In this document: positions 34,098-37,188 of the stretch, in pieces
How positions within the stretch are numbered: position 1 is the first letter of the stretch
How the letters are laid out: each line of letters starts with the position of its first letter
NCBI GenBank assembly: GCA_025055295.1
Contig: JANWWW010000008.1
Location: 1 to 37,188, forward strand
DNA length: 37,188 nucleotides
Origin: Deltaproteobacteria bacterium
GTDB taxonomy: Bacteria > Bdellovibrionota_C > UBA2361 > JANWWW01
Direction of reading: 5' to 3'
Position numbers and translations under genes: made by a program
Notes under the pieces: generated by a model
Told to the model about the DNA's origin: nothing
Databases searched by the model: none
The model's input: the letters and a program-made list of their open reading frames with translations, nothing else

Positions 34098-34126
34098 ATT
34101 TTACCAAAGATAAACAGAAAAACAAA
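34098..34126 (-). promoter_or_regulatory. candidate rpsK promoter (leaderless transcript)
   Basis: On the minus strand TTTGTT (34126-34121), 17 bp, then TAAAAT (34103-34098) preceded by TG at the extended -10 position. The expected start coincides with the rpsK ATG seven bases on. The -35 is poor; the extended -10 compensates. Confidence 0.5.
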
Positions 34127-34422
34127 TTTTCTTAGAAGGATTTGATGGAATACAACCAGACTTTAAGCCTTCCCGAGCCCTTAATGGTAAAACCATATCG
34201 TTGCAATTTAACCAGCAAAACGGGCAGGGGGCTCCGACTTTTTGAAGTAAAACCATAACCATGTCAAATGCAACTCAATTATTTATTCTTAATGTAGGCC
34301 AAATAGGATCATTGTTAGCAACAAGAAACTCTCCAGGTTTAAAGTTGAAAGCAACAATACAAAACTACCGATGTAAATCTTACGGATTGTTCACCACAAG
34401 GATAAAACTTCCCCGTTTTATC
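34127..34422. other. gene-free gap between lysS and rpsK
   Basis: About 300 bp with no supportable gene. GTAAAACCAT occurs twice (near 34185 and 34247). The lysS 3' hairpin lies at its upper end. Confidence 0.45.
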
Positions 34423-34424
34423 CT
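34399..34424 (-). terminator. hairpin overlapping the lysS stop codon
   Basis: AGGATAAAAC (34399-34408) and GTTTTATCCT (34415-34424) form a perfect 10-bp stem with a six-base loop. On the lysS strand the stem begins in the TAG stop codon. There is no U-tract after it, so it may be a processing or stabilising hairpin or a factor-dependent terminator rather than a classical intrinsic one. Confidence 0.55.
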
Positions 34425-35892
34425 ACTTCATAACATCCTCAGGCCGAAGTTGAGGGAATAGTACAACATCTCTTATAGAGTTTTTTCCTGTTAATAACAT
34501 TACAAGTCTGTCTATCCCAATTCCTTCGCCGGCTGTAGGTGGCAACCCAACTTCGAGTGCCTGAATAAAATCCCAGTCAATTTCTTGCGCTTCCTCGCCT
34601 TCTTTGCTTTTTAGCAACGCCTGAGCCTTAAACCTTTCAAGCTGGTCAATAGGATCGTTTAACTCGGAAAATGCGTTTGCTATTTCAAGTCCGCAAATGT
34701 AGAGCTCAAACCGGTCAGTGACCAAATGATCATTGTCGTTACGCCTTGCAAGCGGGCTAACCGAGAAAGGATGGTGAGTTATAAATGTTGGCTCAACAAG
34801 TTTATCCTCAACGAGAAACTCGAAGATTTCCAATAAACAACTACCCCAATCATCCGCATTTGTTAACTCAATTCCATTTTTGTTTGCCAAGTGGTGAAGA
34901 TTATCCAAATCCCTTAAATTAAGCTCGCGATCAATAGTCGCCACAGAATAAATTGCCTCTTCCATGCTTAAACGACGAAACGGCTTGACTAAGTTAAATC
35001 GTCTACCTTCAAATTCAAATTCTGTTTTGCCAAAGACTGTCTGAGCCAGATTTGTAATCATGTCTTCTGTAAAATCCATCAAATCTTCAAACGTTCTGTA
35101 TGCCCAATAAAACTCGAGCATAGTAAATTCCGGGTTATGTTTTCTGTCTATACCCTCGTTACGAAAAGTTTTTCCGATTTCATACACCCTTTCAAGCCCG
35201 CCGACAACGAGCTTTTTAAGCGGAATCTCCAAAGCAATTCTCAAAAAAAGATCGCATGACAAAGCGTTGTGGTGAGTTACAAAGGGTCTAGCGTTAGCAC
35301 CAGCCTTAATCGTTGTGAGTATAGGTGTTTCGACTTCAAGAAATCCATGACTGTCAAGGTAGTGTCTTATGAATTTAATAACCTCCGCGCGTTTTCGGTA
35401 AACGTCTCTTGTTTCAAAATTGCTAATCAGGTCAAGATACCGGTGTCTTGCCCTGCTTTCGGGATCCTGAAGTCGGTGCCATTTTTCAGGAAGCGGATAG
35501 ATGTTTTTGTTTAAAAGTTCGAAATCCTTAACATAAACGCTTTTTTCCCCGGTTTTTGTAACAAAAGGGAAGCCCACACAACCGACAAGGTCGCCTATAT
35601 CAAGGTCAGAGAACAACTCATACTTTTCGCCGAGTGTTTGCACATTGGAGTAAACCTGAAGTTTGCCGAATTCGTCGAGCAAATGAAAGAAAATCGATTT
35701 TCCAAAGTGACGTTTTAGTATAATCCTGCCTGCAACACTGACCTGATTTTGCTCTGTCATTTGATCTATGGGCAACTCTTGCAGGTCATGCGAATTGAAA
35801 TTGGGCTTGAACCGGTTTGGATAGTTGAAGCCTAATTTTTTCCACTTTTCAAGCTCTTTTAGTTTTTGACTTCTTAGATCGCCTTCGGTCAT
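34423..35892 (-). CDS. lysS: lysyl-tRNA synthetase, class II
   Basis: A 489-aa class II synthetase charging tRNA-Lys. An N-terminal OB-fold anticodon domain (VSVAGRIILKRHFGKSIFFHL) is followed by motif 1 and 2 regions (FLEVETPILTTIKAGANARPF; TFRNEGIDRKHNPEFTMLEFY) and motif 3 GEGIGIDRLVMLLTG. ENDHLV-like and LEIANAFSELNDP residues complete the lysine site. Length is normal. It starts 18 bp from the divergent DNA glycosylase gene. A 10-bp hairpin overlaps its stop codon. Confidence 0.97.
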   Translation of the reverse strand: MTEGDLRSQKLKELEKWKKLGFNYPNRFKPNFNSHDLQELPIDQMTEQNQVSVAGRIILKRHFGKSIFFHLLDEFGKLQVYSNVQTLGEKYELFSDLDIGDLVGCVGFPFVTKTGEKSVYVKDFELLNKNIYPLPEKWHRLQDPESRARHRYLDLISNFETRDVYRKRAEVIKFIRHYLDSHGFLEVETPILTTIKAGANARPFVTHHNALSCDLFLRIALEIPLKKLVVGGLERVYEIGKTFRNEGIDRKHNPEFTMLEFYWAYRTFEDLMDFTEDMITNLAQTVFGKTEFEFEGRRFNLVKPFRRLSMEEAIYSVATIDRELNLRDLDNLHHLANKNGIELTNADDWGSCLLEIFEFLVEDKLVEPTFITHHPFSVSPLARRNDNDHLVTDRFELYICGLEIANAFSELNDPIDQLERFKAQALLKSKEGEEAQEIDWDFIQALEVGLPPTAGEGIGIDRLVMLLTGKNSIRDVVLFPQLRPEDVMK

Positions 35893-35910
35893 TATAAAAA
35901 TTGTAAACCA

Positions 35911-36489
35911 GTGAAACCGCGAATTGAATTGACGCCGATAAAAAACAAAACTTTTTTTAAAGCTTCCGCATTAGATTTAGCCAAAAAGTTGTTAGGACTG
36001 GTTATTGTAAGATGCTGTCCTGGCAACACAACCTACTGTCAAATTGTTGAAACCGAAGCTTACCATGAAAAAGATCCTGCGTCACACTCTTTTAGAGGCA
36101 GGACACGACGTAATAGCAGCATGTTTCTTGAGGGAGGACATTTGTATGTATATAAAATTTATGGCGTACACCACTGTGTTAACATTGTGGCAAACGCGCT
36201 TGGTGTAGGGGAGGCGGTTTTAATCCGCAGTGTCTTTGATTTGGAAAAGAATGTTTTGATAAAAGGGCCGGGCAGGGTATGCGCAGAATTAAAACTTGAT
36301 CTAAATTACGATGGAAGATCTTTGCTGAACGGAACTGACGAGATTTTTTTGGCAAAATTGCGCGGATACAGGCAGGCAAAAATTTTGTCGTCGACAAGAA
36401 TAGGAATCACAAAAGGTTTGGAACTTGAATATCGGTTTTTTTTGGAGGCCTTCGCTAAACATTTACCAAAACCGAAGCAAGCTTTTTGA
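35911..36489 (+). CDS. mpg: 3-methyladenine DNA glycosylase (AAG/MPG family)
   Basis: A 192-aa monofunctional base-excision glycosylase removing alkylated purines. The catalytic Glu is in QIVETEAYHEKDPASHSF (E49), followed by GHLYVYKIYGVHHCVNIV and IKGPGRVCAELKLD, the full AAG signature. The start codon is GTG, 11 bases after a TATAAA that may be its -10, so the leader would be very short. It diverges from lysS and is followed by dprA. Confidence 0.95.
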   Translation: MKPRIELTPIKNKTFFKASALDLAKKLLGLVIVRCCPGNTTYCQIVETEAYHEKDPASHSFRGRTRRNSSMFLEGGHLYVYKIYGVHHCVNIVANALGVGEAVLIRSVFDLEKNVLIKGPGRVCAELKLDLNYDGRSLLNGTDEIFLAKLRGYRQAKILSSTRIGITKGLELEYRFFLEAFAKHLPKPKQAF

Positions 36490-36629
36490 CTACTGTAGTT
36501 TTACACTTTAACGGCTGATAACCTGTGTGTCGATTTTAAACAGAAGTTTTTAGGAACTCTTTTTTTGCCACCTTATGCCGAGAACATACTTTTAAACTCC
36601 TTGGTCAAACCCTCGATATTCCAAAAAGG

Positions 36630-37188
36630 GTGAAAGTTTTTGATCTGAGTTTTTTAAATTTAAGTTTACCCTACGAGAAGCTTTACTATGTTGGAGGATG
36701 GAGCGAAAAAAGGAAGGTTGCTATAGTGGGGACCCGCTCTGCGACTTTGGAGTACTGCAAATTCACGTTCAATTTAGCGAAGCAATTGGCTTTGGCTGGC
36801 CTAAATATTGTTAGCGGTTTTGCGTACGGTATCGATATATATGCTCATTTAGGGTGTCTTGACTCAAGAGTCCCTGGATCTATAACTGCAATTTTGGCGG
36901 TTCCGCTTGACAAAATCAGCCCAAAAGAACACACAAAGTATGTAAAGGACATTCTTGAATTAGATGGATTTATTGGAACGGTAAACAAAGGGGACAAGGA
37001 AGTTTTCCGAAACGATTTTGTGTTGCGAAATAGCGTTATCGCAGCAATCTCCGAGCTTGTCGTGTTTTTTGAAAGCGCCAAAAAAAATTGGGCGATTCAC
37101 ACGGTTTGGTTTTCGCTCGAATACGGAAAAGAGGTGGGAGTCGTTCCCCGGGCGCCGTGGGGTGTTCGAAACGAAGGTACAAAAATTA
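36630..37188 (+). CDS. dprA: DprA/Smf-like DNA-processing protein, 3' end outside window
   Basis: The frame runs off the window. It shows the Rossmann-like DprA core in order: KVAIVGTRSAT, LALAGLNIVSGFAYGIDIYAH, SITAILAVPLDKISP, and the RNSVIAAISELVVFFES block (family RNRIIAGLSD-VVVEA). DprA loads RecA on incoming single-stranded DNA during natural transformation. Several usually invariant residues are changed (AYGID for AxGID is fine, but the SG after VVVEA reads SAKKN), so it is divergent. GTG 36630 is the first conventional start; the frame is open back to 36540 without ATG, GTG or TTG, so an unusual start further up is possible. Confidence 0.85.
   Translation, partial: MKVFDLSFLNLSLPYEKLYYVGGWSEKRKVAIVGTRSATLEYCKFTFNLAKQLALAGLNIVSGFAYGIDIYAHLGCLDSRVPGSITAILAVPLDKISPKEHTKYVKDILELDGFIGTVNKGDKEVFRNDFVLRNSVIAAISELVVFFESAKKNWAIHTVWFSLEYGKEVGVVPRAPWGVRNEGTKI

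Noticed and set aside
34261-34461. 66-codon plus-strand ORF
   Set aside because: Runs antisense across the lysS 3' hairpin and the end of lysS; no protein-like features.

Overview
The window is bacterial chromosome, AT-rich, read with the standard bacterial code. It looks like a Gram-negative, probably aerobic organism: there is a KDO cytidylyltransferase (kdsB), a YidC with the large periplasmic domain, several secreted proteins, and a SURF1-like cytochrome-oxidase assembly factor. I cannot assign a phylum. Housekeeping proteins keep their signature motifs but are otherwise divergent, and the gene order mixes conserved blocks with broken ones. No rRNA, tRNA, CRISPR array, transposase or integrase was recognised.

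Layout. (1) 342-5738 is an unusual-lipid cluster. Four genes on the minus strand run DUF1295 membrane protein, cyclopropane-synthase-like methyltransferase, FAD amine-oxidase-like protein, and a DUF1365 domain fused to a second cyclopropane-synthase-like methyltransferase; a DUF2878 membrane protein diverges from them. (2) 5941-10804 is the classic rpmH-rnpA-yidD-yidC-mnmE block, with a family-2 glycosyltransferase diverging from rpmH where dnaA often sits. The 53-aa rpmH is easy to miss. (3) 11224-12246 is an orphan secreted type-1 periplasmic binding protein, followed by about 0.8 kb without genes. (4) 13065-19742 has infB diverging from recJ, then a small DUF721/DciA-like protein, pcnB, kdsB and a 60-aa ORF. 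(5) 19743-25188 is a four-gene operon: DUF58, transglutaminase/TgpA-like, TPR protein, secreted protein. (6) 25212-29101 holds pssA, a three-gene operon (catalytically dead KAS III-like protein, complete KAS III, secreted coiled-coil protein) and a divergent SURF1-like gene. (7) 29102-31154 is a 2-kb stretch with no supportable gene. (8) 31155-37188 holds an unknown 316-aa protein with a consensus promoter, truA, rpsK, lysS, a 3-methyladenine DNA glycosylase and a partial dprA.

The strongest leads are four. Two copies of a 17-bp palindrome, TGTCCC(A/G)C-N-GTGGGACA, bracket the unknown 316-aa gene, and one lies in the 3' coding end of truA, which suggests a small cassette or a regulated island. 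A KAS III pair in which one partner has lost its catalytic residues resembles the PqsB/PqsC arrangement and may make an unusual acyl product. The lipid cluster carries a DUF1365-methyltransferase fusion with an active-site His-to-Gln change. rpsK and truA stand alone, without the rpsD-rpoA-rplQ genes that usually lie between them.

Architecture is polarised. Divergent gene pairs are separated by only 16-54 bp, or even overlap, and some genes appear to have leaderless transcripts. Convergent ends, by contrast, can be followed by long gene-free DNA.
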